From positions 1 through 64,000 of the forward strand of contig CAJXOJ010000006.1 in NCBI GenBank assembly GCA_913057515.1: a DNA stretch of 64,000 bases, read 5' to 3'. Of this stretch, positions 1 through 8,286 are shown in pieces. The translations under genes were made by a program, and so were the position numbers. The notes beneath the pieces are model-generated. The model was not told the DNA's origin, did not search any database, and saw nothing but the letters and a program-made list of their open reading frames with translations. This DNA is from an uncultured Cycloclasticus sp. GTDB lineage: Bacteria; Pseudomonadota; Gammaproteobacteria; Methylococcales; Cycloclasticaceae. Numbering within the stretch: position 1 is the first letter of the stretch; each line of letters starts with the position of its first letter.

Positions 1-2
1 TA

Positions 3-440
3 CATTTTTTACGTACTCGAAAAATGGGGGATACAGCTCTTGTAGATGTGCATATATTAGTAGACCCTAAAATAAGTGTTTCTGAGGGACACTTAATTAG
101 TGAAAGGGTACGTTTGTCATTAATAAAAGGAGTTGAAAATATTGGTGAGGTGACGGTTCATATTGACCCGGAGGATGATGAAGTTTACTCGCCGAGTGTT
201 GGTTTACCATTAAGGCACCGACTTGTTAGCCAATTTAATGAGGTGTGGGAAGGACTTGCTGAAAAAAATAGTGTGTCAAATGTAACCCTTCATTATCTTG
301 ATGGAAAAGTGGGTGTTGAAATAGAGCTGCCTTTGGAGGTTCTTGACAGTATCAACCAAGCGCGAGAGGTGTCGGAAAAATTTAAAACGCGAACGTTAAC
401 AGTTCCAGAGGTAATGGATGTAAAAGTGTTATTCTTTTAG
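3..440 (+). CDS. Cation diffusion facilitator (CDF) family transporter, C-terminal part only
   Basis: This is the cytoplasmic C-terminal dimerisation domain of a CDF metal/proton antiporter (FieF/MamB type, exporting divalent metals such as zinc or iron). The reading frame is open to the left edge: the codons before the ATG at 24 read H-F-L-R-T-R-K, which continues directly into MGDTALVDVHI, matching the family pattern of an LRTR stretch followed by the first beta strand of the domain. The ATG at 24 is therefore internal and the transmembrane part lies outside the window. The VTVHIDPEDDE segment fits the conserved VTIHxDP strand. Family assignment is from pattern recognition; the transported metal cannot be read. 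Confidence 0.85.
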   Translation, partial: HFLRTRKMGDTALVDVHILVDPKISVSEGHLISERVRLSLIKGVENIGEVTVHIDPEDDEVYSPSVGLPLRHRLVSQFNEVWEGLAEKNSVSNVTLHYLDGKVGVEIELPLEVLDSINQAREVSEKFKTRTLTVPEVMDVKVLFF

Positions 441-442
441 GG

Positions 443-459
443 TGCACAAAAAAGGTGCG
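443..459. promoter_or_regulatory. NtrC binding site upstream of glnA
   Basis: The sequence TGCAC-N7-GTGCG matches the NtrC consensus TGCAC-N7-GTGCA in 9 of 10 fixed positions. It lies about 110 bp upstream of the predicted glnA transcription start, a usual enhancer distance. A second, weaker half-site (TGCACCA at 474-480) follows, so NtrC dimers could bind as a pair. Confidence 0.75.
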
Positions 460-540
460 AAAAGTGTTAATGATGCACCAGTTTTGGGATTTTAAACCGT
501 GAGAAAGTTAAATATCCGTAGAATACAAGAAGTTATATTT

Positions 541-556
541 TGGCACAATATGTGCA
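541..556 (+). promoter_or_regulatory. Sigma-54 promoter of glnA
   Basis: TGGCAC-N6-TGCA is present with the diagnostic GG-N10-GC spacing (GG at 542-543, GC at 554-555). Predicted transcription start is near 567, leaving a leader of about 46 nt before glnA. Together with the upstream NtrC boxes this is the classic nitrogen-starvation promoter. Confidence 0.85.
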
Positions 557-612
557 AAAATTACGCAAGCTAAACTTATTTTGAAACAAAAATCTTAAAC
601 TTAGGAGTAATT

Positions 613-2022
613 ATGTCAGCACAAGATGTATTGGATCTAATCAAAGAAAAAGAAGTCGCTTTTGTTGATTTCCGTTTCGTTGATACGATTGGTAAAGAAC
701 AGCACGTAACAGTTCCATCGCATACGATGGATGAGAGCGTATTTGAAGACGGTAAAATGTTCGATGGCTCATCTATCGCCGGTTGGAAAGGTATTAACGA
801 ATCAGATATGATCTTAATGCCAGATCCATCAACAGCCGTATTAGACCCATTTTTTGATGATGTAACACTGATTATTCGTTGTGATGTTGTTGAGCCAAGC
901 GATATGTCTGGCTATGAACGCGATCCACGTTCAATTGCTAAAAGAGCAGAAGAGTATCTTCAGTCAACAGGTATTGGTGATACGGCTTATTTTGGTCCAG
1001 AAAACGAGTTTTTTGTATTTGATGACATTCGTTGGAAAACTGATATGTCAGGCTCTTTCTATAAAATTGATTCTGAAGAAGCCGGTTGGAACTCTGAAAA
1101 AGATTATGACAGTGGCAACATGGGTCACCGTCCTGGTACAAAAGGTGGTTACTTCCCTGTTCCTCCGGTTGATTCTCTTCATGATATGCGAGCAGCAATG
1201 TGCTTAACATTGGAAGAAATGGGTCAAGAAACAGAAGTTCATCACCATGAAGTGGCGACTGCTGGCCAATGTGAAATTGGCACTGTATTTAATACACTTG
1301 TGAAAAAAGCTGATGAAGTTTTAGAGCTTAAATATGTGGTTCAAAACGTGGCGCATGCTTATGGCAAAACAGCGACCTTTATGCCGAAGCCAATCGTTGG
1401 TGACAATGGTAATGGTATGCACGTTCACCAATCTATCTTTAAAGATGGTAAGGCACTATTTGCTGGTGATTTATACGGTGGTTTATCTGAAACAGCGTTG
1501 TTTTACATTGGTGGTATTATCAAACACGCTAAAGCAATCAATGCATTTGCTAACGCATCTACCAACAGCTACAAGCGTTTAGTACCTGGTTTTGAAGCCC
1601 CTGTTATGTTGGCTTACTCTGCACGTAACCGTTCAGCATCTATCCGAATTCCTTTTGTTTCTAACCCTAAAGGTCGTCGTATTGAAGTGCGTTTTGGTGA
1701 TTCAACAGCGAATCCATACCTATGCTTCTCAGCGATGTTAATGGCTGGTCTTGATGGAATTAAAAATAAAATCCACCCTGGCGATGCGATGGATAAAGAT
1801 CTTTATGACTTACCAGCAGAAGAAGAGGCAGCTATTCCTCAAGTGGCGACTTCTTTTGATGAAGCATTGAAAGCTTTAAACGAAGATCGTGCTTTCTTAA
1901 CAGAAGGTGGTGTGTTTACTGACGACATGATTGATGGTTACCTTGCACTTAAAATGGAAGAAGTAACTCGTTTACGTATGAGCACACATCCTGTTGAGTT
2001 TGATATGTATTACAGCTTATAA
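613..2022 (+). CDS. glnA: Glutamine synthetase, type I
   Basis: It makes glutamine from glutamate, ammonia and ATP, the first step of ammonium assimilation, as a cytoplasmic dodecamer. The 469-residue length equals the usual GSI length. The N-terminal beta-grasp domain contains the [10 protein letters not shown] stretch, and the catalytic domain has the [10 protein letters not shown] and NRSASIRIP motifs. Tyr398 in DLYDLP corresponds to the tyrosine adenylylated by GlnE in GSI-beta enzymes, so post-translational control is expected. An AGGAG ribosome site sits just before the ATG. The gene is monocistronic, with a sigma-54/NtrC promoter upstream and a strong terminator immediately after. Confidence 0.98.
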   Translation: MSAQDVLDLIKEKEVAFVDFRFVDTIGKEQHVTVPSHTMDESVFEDGKMFDGSSIAGWKGINESDMILMPDPSTAVLDPFFDDVTLIIRCDVVEPSDMSGYERDPRSIAKRAEEYLQSTGIGDTAYFGPENEFFVFDDIRWKTDMSGSFYKIDSEEAGWNSEKDYDSGNMGHRPGTKGGYFPVPPVDSLHDMRAAMCLTLEEMGQETEVHHHEVATAGQCEIGTVFNTLVKKADEVLELKYVVQNVAHAYGKTATFMPKPIVGDNGNGMHVHQSIFKDGKALFAGDLYGGLSETALFYIGGIIKHAKAINAFANASTNSYKRLVPGFEAPVMLAYSARNRSASIRIPFVSNPKGRRIEVRFGDSTANPYLCFSAMLMAGLDGIKNKIHPGDAMDKDLYDLPAEEEAAIPQVATSFDEALKALNEDRAFLTEGGVFTDDMIDGYLALKMEEVTRLRMSTHPVEFDMYYSL

Positions 2023-2040
2023 CGTTATTCTAAAGTTGTG

Positions 2041-2069
2041 AAAAACCCCGCATTTGCGGGGTTTTTTTT
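2041..2069 (+). terminator. Rho-independent terminator of glnA
   Basis: CCCCGC-ATTT-GCGGGG stem (2046-2061) preceded by five A and followed by eight T. Confidence 0.95.
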
Positions 2070-2127
2070 GCACAAAATTAAAGAATTGTGGTCTTATGTT
2101 GATAGAGTTATTAAAAAGGGGTAGCGT

Positions 2128-2628
2128 ATGAAATACAGTATTTTTTTGATAAGCGTTATTTTTGTTAGTTTTGTGCAAGCCGATGTTTATAAATATACGA
2201 ACAAACAAGGTAAAACAGCGTATTCGGATACACCTGTAGTAGGAGCTGAAAAAGTGGTTGTACCGCCGGTTATGACCTACGAAGCGCCCTCTATTCCTAC
2301 AAAAGAAACAGTTGTTATAGGGGGAAAGGAAGAGTCGCAAGAAGGGGCAACTCTTTACAGTTACATAAATGTTACTTCACCGGCTGAACAGGGTACGGTT
2401 CGGAGTAACCAGGGCATAGTGAATGTCACTTATGAAATACAGCCGGCTTTAAAAGAAGGGGATCGCGTAGAGCTATTTTTAGACGGGGTTATTCTGGAAA
2501 GCTTTAACATTCAAGGCTTAGTACGGGGCGAGCACGTTGTGATGGTACAGGTGGTGAATAAAGCGGGCGAGCAGCAGATAAAAAGCCCAGAAGTGACTTT
2601 TTACTTACAGCATAATTCAAAGCAATAA
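2128..2628 (+). CDS. DUF4124 domain-containing secreted protein
   Basis: This is a 166-residue exported protein of unknown function. Residues 1-18 form a signal peptide ending in VQA. The mature start DVYKYTNKQGKTAYSDTP is the DUF4124 signature (K/R-x-x-x-x-G-x-x-x-Y-S-D-x-P). The C-terminal half (about 80-160) is beta-rich and resembles an Ig-like fold of the kind linked to such proteins. It lies between glnA and ntrB, a position where DUF4124 genes are often seen in gammaproteobacteria, but no role in nitrogen control has been shown. The ATG follows an AAGGGG ribosome site. The family call is firm; the function is unknown. Confidence 0.85.
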   Translation: MKYSIFLISVIFVSFVQADVYKYTNKQGKTAYSDTPVVGAEKVVVPPVMTYEAPSIPTKETVVIGGKEESQEGATLYSYINVTSPAEQGTVRSNQGIVNVTYEIQPALKEGDRVELFLDGVILESFNIQGLVRGEHVVMVQVVNKAGEQQIKSPEVTFYLQHNSKQ

Positions 2629-2668
2629 GAGCTGGTTATCTTTCATATTTAAGATAAAACGATGGATT

Positions 2669-2685
2669 TGCACCATTGTGGTGCA
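2669..2685. promoter_or_regulatory. Perfect palindromic NtrC box upstream of ntrB
   Basis: TGCACCATTGTGGTGCA is a full match to the NtrC consensus (TGCAC-N7-GTGCA, with the CCA/TGG extension also symmetric). A TACAAT hexamer at 2686-2691, or TTGCAC (2668-2673) with TGGATA 17 bp later, could be the sigma-70 promoter of ntrBC. In either case the box overlaps the promoter, which suggests repression by NtrC as at E. coli glnLp. Confidence 0.85.
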
Positions 2686-2777
2686 TACAATGGATAGTAA
2701 TAGCGGGTATAGGGTTCGCATAGCTTAATGTAAACGGCTTAGATACGTTTGGCGTAGTAATTGCTAATCAATTAGAA

Positions 2778-3845
2778 ATGAAAAAACAAACCTACATGTC
2801 TAACTCGGTGATGGAGCAACTTTCCATTGGTGTTTTGGTGCTTAATCAAGACAATGAGTTAATTTATATAAACAATGCAGCCGAAGAACTATTAGATATT
2901 AGTGAGCGCAAAGCCATTGGGATTAAGATTGAACGGCTGTTTGAGTTAGCGAGTTTTAACATAGCAGGGGCACTTAAGCGCTGTAGAAGAGAGGGAGCTA
3001 AAATCACAGAACATTTAGTGTCGATAAACTGCCCTAGTGGTGTTAAAAGAAACATCAGTTTATCAATGACGCTGATTTCAACAGACAATGTTAATGATGA
3101 AGCGATGTTGGTTGAAATGGTGGATTTTAATCATTATTTGCAAATAGATCATGAAGAAAAGCTATTGGCACAAAATGAATTAGCAACAGATATGTTAAGG
3201 GGCCTTGCACATGAAATTAAAAACCCTTTAGGGGGTATACGTGGAGCAGCACAGTTACTTTCAAAAGAGCTTGAAGGAAAGTTTACTGATTATATTCATG
3301 TGATCATTGAGGAAGCAGACCGCTTAAGAACACTGGTTGATAGAATGTTAGGCTCATCAGAAGTCCCTAATCATCAATACATTAATATTCATATTATTCT
3401 CGAGCGTGTTCGTCAATTAGTAGAGGCAGAAGTTAGCAGTAAAATTGTCATCAAATCAGATTACGACCCCAGCATACCTGAGATAAAAGCAGATAAAGAC
3501 CAGCTTATTCAAGCATTATTAAATGTAGTTAGAAATGCAACACAAGCGGTACATAATGGCGGGAACATTGTTCTTAAAACAAGAATACACAGAAACTTTA
3601 CCATTGGCGAAGAAACGCGAAAACTAGCGGTAAAAATTGACATTATTGATGATGGGCCAGGCATTGAAAAAGAGATGCAAACGAAAATTTTCTACCCAAT
3701 GGTGACAGGAAAAACTGAAGGGACAGGCTTAGGTTTGTCTATTGCACAAACGAATGTACAACGCCATAACGGAATAATAGAGGTGACTAGTGAGCCGGGT
3801 AGAACGGTATTTTCAACAATATTGCCATTAGACAAACACGGATGA
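2778..3845 (+). CDS. ntrB: Nitrogen regulation sensor histidine kinase/phosphatase NtrB (GlnL)
   Basis: Soluble kinase/phosphatase that sets the phosphorylation of NtrC in response to PII and hence to the nitrogen state. The 355 residues hold an N-terminal PAS domain (about 10-120, GVLVLNQDNELIYINNAAEELL), a HisKA segment with the phosphorylated His145 in LAHEIKNPLGG, and an HATPase domain with N-box (LLNVVRNATQAV), G1 (DDGPGIE) and G2 (GTGLGLSI) motifs. There is no transmembrane segment, as usual for NtrB. It precedes ntrC by 64 bp and has a perfect NtrC box 93 bp upstream, so the pair is probably autoregulated. Confidence 0.96.
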   Translation: MKKQTYMSNSVMEQLSIGVLVLNQDNELIYINNAAEELLDISERKAIGIKIERLFELASFNIAGALKRCRREGAKITEHLVSINCPSGVKRNISLSMTLISTDNVNDEAMLVEMVDFNHYLQIDHEEKLLAQNELATDMLRGLAHEIKNPLGGIRGAAQLLSKELEGKFTDYIHVIIEEADRLRTLVDRMLGSSEVPNHQYINIHIILERVRQLVEAEVSSKIVIKSDYDPSIPEIKADKDQLIQALLNVVRNATQAVHNGGNIVLKTRIHRNFTIGEETRKLAVKIDIIDDGPGIEKEMQTKIFYPMVTGKTEGTGLGLSIAQTNVQRHNGIIEVTSEPGRTVFSTILPLDKHG

Positions 3846-3909
3846 AGCTAGTGATGATGGTAAAACGCAATAATAGTAATAAGCGATGGAGTAATGGAAC
3901 TTAATAGTT

Positions 3910-5319
3910 ATGGGTGAGAAGATAAAAGTATGGGTGGTAGATGATGATCGCTCAATCAGGTGGGTACTGGAAACAGCCCTAAAGCGGGAAGGTTATCAAG
4001 TGACCAGTTTTGAGAGTGCAGAGGGTATCTTAAGTCTTATGCATAAAGATATGCCTGATGTTTTATTGACTGATATTCGGATGCCTGGAAAAAATGGAAT
4101 TGAATTATTAGCTGAATTGCAACAAAGGTTTCCCAGTTTGCCTGTTATTGTTATGACGGCGCATTCTGATATGGATAGTGCGGTGTCTGCGTATGACGGA
4201 GGAGCTTTTGAGTACTTACCTAAGCCGTTTGATGTTGATGAAGTTGTTCATCAAGTAGAACGTGCTTATGAACACCACAAAAAGAGAGTGAGTGTTGATA
4301 ATATACGTGCTCAAGAAGAAGCCACCGAATCGGGTATTATTGGAAGTGCTCCAGCTATGCAGGCTGTATTTAGAGCCATTGGGCGACTATCTCGATCAAA
4401 TATTACGGTGATGGTGAATGGAGAATCTGGTACAGGTAAAGAGCTGGTAGCTAAAGCACTTCATCAACATAGTCTAAGAAAGGAAAAACCTTTTATTGCG
4501 TTGAATATGGCCGCGATTCCCAAAGACTTATTGGAGTCTGAATTGTTTGGGCATGAAAAAGGAGCTTTTACGGGGGCAACAAGCCGTCGTAAAGGCCGTT
4601 TTGAACAGGCTGATGGAGGAACGCTATTCTTAGATGAAATTGGTGATATGCCTGCAGATATGCAAACGAGGTTACTGCGAGTACTATCTGATGGTGAGTT
4701 TTTCTCTGTGGGTGGTCACCAACCTATCAATGTCGATGTGCGCATTATTGCTGCGACACATCAAGGGCTTGAGAAGTTAGTTGAAGAAAAGCTTTTTAGA
4801 GAAGATTTATTTCACCGTTTAAATGTTGTAAGAATCAGAATTCCACCGATTAGGGAGCGGCGCGAAGATATTCCTTTGTTGCTCAATCATTTTTTGAGTA
4901 AAGCGGCAAAGGAATTGAGTGATGATGTCAAAGTATTAGATGCGGAATCGATGAAGTACTTATCTAGCCTACCTTGGTCGGGTAATGTTAGGCAAATTGA
5001 AAATACCTGTCATTTATTAACGGCTATGTGTCCGAGTCACATTATTCAATTAGATGATCTACCTGATGAGCTGAAAAGCCTTAAAGCTGCTGAAGAAACC
5101 TTGGTTGAAGGGGATTGGCTAGAAGGGGCTAAAGCAGATATTGCAAAAAGGTTATTAGCTGCTGAGCCCGATATTGCGAAAAGAGTTGTAGCGTCGATAG
5201 AGAAATTGTTAATTATGCAGGCGCTTGAAGTGACGAATGGCCGTCGACAAGAAGCAGCTAAACTATTAGGCCTTGGGCGTAATACGCTAACACGAAAAAT
5301 TAAAGACTTTAGTGCTTAA
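3910..5319 (+). CDS. ntrC: Nitrogen regulation response regulator NtrC
   Basis: Sigma-54 enhancer-binding activator of nitrogen genes, 469 residues as in E. coli GlnG. It has a receiver domain with acidic pocket DDD (11-13) and phosphoacceptor Asp55, and a central AAA+ domain with Walker A GESGTGKE, the sigma-54 contact loop GAFTGA and Walker B GTLFLDEIGD. A C-terminal Fis-type helix-turn-helix follows (EVTNGRRQEAAKLLGLGRNTLTRK). NtrB phosphorylates it; its likely targets here include the glnA promoter and its own operon. The last four bases overlap the end of the convergent pyrD gene. Confidence 0.97.
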   Translation: MGEKIKVWVVDDDRSIRWVLETALKREGYQVTSFESAEGILSLMHKDMPDVLLTDIRMPGKNGIELLAELQQRFPSLPVIVMTAHSDMDSAVSAYDGGAFEYLPKPFDVDEVVHQVERAYEHHKKRVSVDNIRAQEEATESGIIGSAPAMQAVFRAIGRLSRSNITVMVNGESGTGKELVAKALHQHSLRKEKPFIALNMAAIPKDLLESELFGHEKGAFTGATSRRKGRFEQADGGTLFLDEIGDMPADMQTRLLRVLSDGEFFSVGGHQPINVDVRIIAATHQGLEKLVEEKLFREDLFHRLNVVRIRIPPIRERREDIPLLLNHFLSKAAKELSDDVKVLDAESMKYLSSLPWSGNVRQIENTCHLLTAMCPSHIIQLDDLPDELKSLKAAEETLVEGDWLEGAKADIAKRLLAAEPDIAKRVVASIEKLLIMQALEVTNGRRQEAAKLLGLGRNTLTRKIKDFSA

Positions 5320-6245
5320 AAATCGAGGCTACCCACCAATTCGGATAAGTGGTTGAGTTGGTGTTTGTCTAAATAATTAGCAATACCGTCATTAATTTTC
5401 TTACTTAATAGTGGGTCATAAAATAACCCAGTGCCTAGACCAATAGCACTGGCTCCTGCAATAATAAATTCAAGTGCATCATTAACCGTAGTAATACCTC
5501 CTTGGCCAATGATAGGAATGTTATGCAATTTGCAGACTTGATACACTTGATGTACTTTTAACAAGGCAATCGGTTTGATCGCTGGCCCTGATAGACCGCC
5601 TTGCACATTGCCGATAATAGGCGTTCTTGTTTTCGTGTCTATGGCCATCCCCATCAGTGTATTAATAACCGAGAAGGCGTCGCTACCGGCCTCAATACAG
5701 CGTTTTGCATTATCAGCAATGTTAGTTTGATTAGGCGACAATTTCGTGATGATGGGTTTTTTTGTTACGGAGCGACATGCTTCAACGACGCGGGCTGACA
5801 TGTCAGGGTCGTTGCCAAATGTAACGCCACCTTCTTTTACATTGGGACAAGAGATATTTATTTCTATCGCATCGACGGGTGATTGATCAAATAAACGGGT
5901 AACCTCCGCGTATTCCTCAATTGTAGAGCCAGAAACATTGGCGATAAAACGAGTTTCATTAAAATCTAAAGACGGCAGAATATCGCTGACAACCTTGTTA
6001 GCCCCTGGGTTTTGTAGGCCAATGGCGTTTAACATGCCAGATGGTGTTTCATACACTCGGTGGGTAGGGTTGCCGGGGCGTGCGTCAAGCGTGGTCCCTT
6101 TCAGGCAAACAGCGCCGATATCTTGATAAGAAAAACCGTCGACACGAGTATATTCCTGGCCGAACCCAACGCAACCCGATAATAATACAACCGGTGTTTG
6201 AAACCGCATTCCACAAAAATAAGAGGCTAATTTAGGATGTAACAT
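5316..6245 (-). CDS. pyrD: Dihydroorotate dehydrogenase, class 1 (1B-like)
   Basis: Oxidises dihydroorotate to orotate in pyrimidine synthesis using FMN. The 309-residue soluble barrel has no N-terminal membrane helix, which excludes the class 2 quinone-linked enzyme usual in gammaproteobacteria. Cys133 in NISCPNVKEGG is the class 1 catalytic base (class 2 uses Ser), and the C-terminal GQGGI and GA-x-A-x-x-x-GT motifs bind the FMN phosphate. Class 1B enzymes normally pair with the iron-sulfur flavoprotein PyrK to use NAD; no pyrK is in this window. The subclass rests on sequence flavour alone. Confidence 0.88.
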   Translation of the reverse strand: MLHPKLASYFCGMRFQTPVVLLSGCVGFGQEYTRVDGFSYQDIGAVCLKGTTLDARPGNPTHRVYETPSGMLNAIGLQNPGANKVVSDILPSLDFNETRFIANVSGSTIEEYAEVTRLFDQSPVDAIEINISCPNVKEGGVTFGNDPDMSARVVEACRSVTKKPIITKLSPNQTNIADNAKRCIEAGSDAFSVINTLMGMAIDTKTRTPIIGNVQGGLSGPAIKPIALLKVHQVYQVCKLHNIPIIGQGGITTVNDALEFIIAGASAIGLGTGLFYDPLLSKKINDGIANYLDKHQLNHLSELVGSLDF

Positions 6246-6304
6246 TTACTGGAAGATAGTGAGATAATAAGCACAATTATACCAGTTAACTAAAAGCTAG
6301 CATC

Positions 6305-6763
6305 ATGATACACGTTGTTTTATTTGAGCCAGAAATTCCTCCTAATACAGGGAACGTGATGCGCCTTTGTGCAAATACGGGAGCCCGATTGAGTTTAATT
6401 CATCCGTTAGGCTTTGAAATTAATGATAAACAACTCAGGCGGGCAGGGATGGATTATCGTGATGTAGCGGATGTTAAAGAGTATCAAAATTTTGATGAGT
6501 TTTTAGCGATTGAGAAACCTAATCGAGTTTTTGGTTTTTCTCGGTTTGCTAACAATAATTATGCTCAAATCAGCTATGAAGATGGTGATGCGTTAGTCTT
6601 TGGTCCAGAAACAAGGGGCTTACCTGCCGACCTCATGCAGTTATTACCCGAACAGCAGCGTATTTTAATTCCAATGAAAGAAGGTAATAGAAGTCTTAAT
6701 CTATCAAATTCGGTCGCGGTAGCTGTTTATGAAGCATGGCGGCAACACGACTTTAAATGGTAA
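6305..6763 (+). CDS. trmL: tRNA (cytidine/uridine(34)-2'-O)-methyltransferase TrmL
   Basis: SPOUT-class enzyme that methylates the ribose of the wobble nucleotide in certain leucine tRNAs. The 152-residue length is typical. The N-terminus HVVLFEPEIPPNTGNVMRLCANTGARLSLIHPLGF is characteristic, as are the SPOUT knot motifs FGPETRGLP (about 100-108) and the C-terminal SLNLSNSVAVAVYEA. It starts 59 bp from the divergent pyrD start. No strong ribosome site precedes the ATG, but the start fits the family exactly. Confidence 0.95.
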   Translation: MIHVVLFEPEIPPNTGNVMRLCANTGARLSLIHPLGFEINDKQLRRAGMDYRDVADVKEYQNFDEFLAIEKPNRVFGFSRFANNNYAQISYEDGDALVFGPETRGLPADLMQLLPEQQRILIPMKEGNRSLNLSNSVAVAVYEAWRQHDFKW

Positions 6764-6767
6764 AAAC

Positions 6768-7778
6768 TTAACCTAGCTGAGGTACAGCCTGTTGGGCCCG
6801 GGTAAGAAGATACCTAACGGCAACCTCAGGTGCAAGCCCCTCATATAGAATACGGTACGTTTGTATACAAATAGGCATATCAAGTGACCATTTTTTGCAG
6901 ATGGCATGTACTTCACGGGCCGCATGTATACCTTCTACTTCTTGCCCAATGGTTTGTTTAGCGTCTTCAGGTGTTTTGCCTTGGCCGAGTTGTAAGCCTA
7001 GACGGCGATTACGAGATTTGTCGTCTGTACAGGTTAATACAAGGTCCCCAACGCCTGCGAGACCAAGAAACGAACTTTCTGAGCACTGATAGACATGACC
7101 AAGCTGCACCATTTCAGTCAAGCCTAGTGTAATTAAGGCTGCGCGAGCATTTGCTCCAAACCCTAATCCGTCGGAAATACCGGCAGCAATGGCGAGTATA
7201 TTTTTCATTGCGCCGCCAATTTCGGCGCTGGCAATATTGTCGCTCGGAAAGGCTAAAAAGTTTGAGGTTCTAATGATGTCAGCAACAGAGGTGGCGACTT
7301 TAATGTCAGGAGAGGCAACCACCACAGCGGTTGGTAAATTTTGCGCTACTTCAAGTGCAAAACTGGGCCCAGATATTAATGCGATATTGGTATCTTTCCC
7401 CAAGGTATCAAAAACGACTTCATGAGCGAGAAGGCCGGTATCGGTTTCAAACCCTTTGGTTATCCAAGTAACAAAGCAGTCCTCTTGGAGGACAGGTTGG
7501 CACTTTAGTAAGGTTTCTCTGAAGGCGTGGCTGGGTACAGCGAGCATTAAAAAAGCATGCTCAGCAACCGTTTTTTCTAAATTATCTGAAACGTTTAAGG
7601 TGTTAGGAAAGTCAGTACCTGGAAGGAATCGTTCATTACAGTTAGTTAAACGGAGTTGCTTAATATGAGTAGGGTTATGCCCCCATAACGTAACATGGTG
7701 ACCTGACCTGGCCATCATAATGGCCATGGCCGTACCCCATGAGCCAGCACCAAGAACTGCTATTTTCTTTGGGGTCAT
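6768..7778 (-). CDS. gpsA: Glycerol-3-phosphate dehydrogenase [NAD(P)+]
   Basis: Reduces dihydroxyacetone phosphate to sn-glycerol-3-phosphate for phospholipid synthesis, in the cytoplasm. The 336 residues include the Rossmann motif [12 protein letters not shown] at the N-terminus, the WITKGFE and SGPSFA stretches, the catalytic lysine region [34 protein letters not shown]-like segment (here ITLG), and the C-terminal EVEGIHAA. It is the last gene of the minus-strand group regulator-rhodanese-secB-gpsA, 14 bp after secB, and ends 4 bp from the convergent trmL. Confidence 0.97.
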   Translation of the reverse strand: [336 protein letters not shown]

Positions 7779-7792
7779 GTTGGGCTGTTTAT

Positions 7793-8254
7793 TTAGTTTG
7801 CTTTGCTACTGTCATTTTCTTGTATGTGTTGAGCATATAAGGCGTCAAAATTTACCGGGTTTAGCAGCATTGGTGGAAAGCCGCCTTTAGTGACAAGCTC
7901 GGAAACCACTTCACGTAAATAAGGGAATAAAACACTGGGGCAGAAACTTCCTAACAGCGGGCCTATTTCTGAATCAGAGAAGCCTTTAACACCGAAAATT
8001 CCTACTTGAGTGGCTTCCACAAGGTAGGCTACTTTATCGTTATTTTTAACGGTTACCGTCACGGTAATGGATACTTCAAAAAGATCCTGAGGTGCTTTTT
8101 TTGCGTTGCTGTTTAAATTGATATCGACAGCAGGGTCCCATTTTTCGGTAAAAACCAGAGGGGTATTAGGCGATTCAAAAGACAGGTCTTTTACAAAAAG
8201 CTTTTGAATTGCAAATTGCTTTTCAGGTGCTGCAGAGGGTTCGGTAGAGGCCAT
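7793..8254 (-). CDS. secB: Protein-export chaperone SecB
   Basis: Tetrameric cytoplasmic chaperone that keeps preproteins unfolded and delivers them to SecA. The 153-residue protein has the typical core FAIQKLFVKDLSFESPNTPLVF and the conserved SecA/substrate-binding stretch LFPYLREVVSELVTKGGFPPMLLNPVNFDALY near the C-terminus. It lies between the rhodanese gene and gpsA. In enterics grxC sits beside secB in this cluster; here it is absent and the two genes are only 32 bp apart. Confidence 0.97.
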   Translation of the reverse strand: MASTEPSAAPEKQFAIQKLFVKDLSFESPNTPLVFTEKWDPAVDINLNSNAKKAPQDLFEVSITVTVTVKNNDKVAYLVEATQVGIFGVKGFSDSEIGPLLGSFCPSVLFPYLREVVSELVTKGGFPPMLLNPVNFDALYAQHIQENDSSKAN

Positions 8255-8286
8255 ATGGGTTCCAGATAACAGATTAAGATAAAGGT

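Noticed and set aside
881-1582. Several open frames of 80-110 codons within glnA on both strands
   Set aside because: They overlap a fully convincing glutamine synthetase gene in other frames, have no ribosome sites or recognisable domains, and reflect low stop density in shadow frames.
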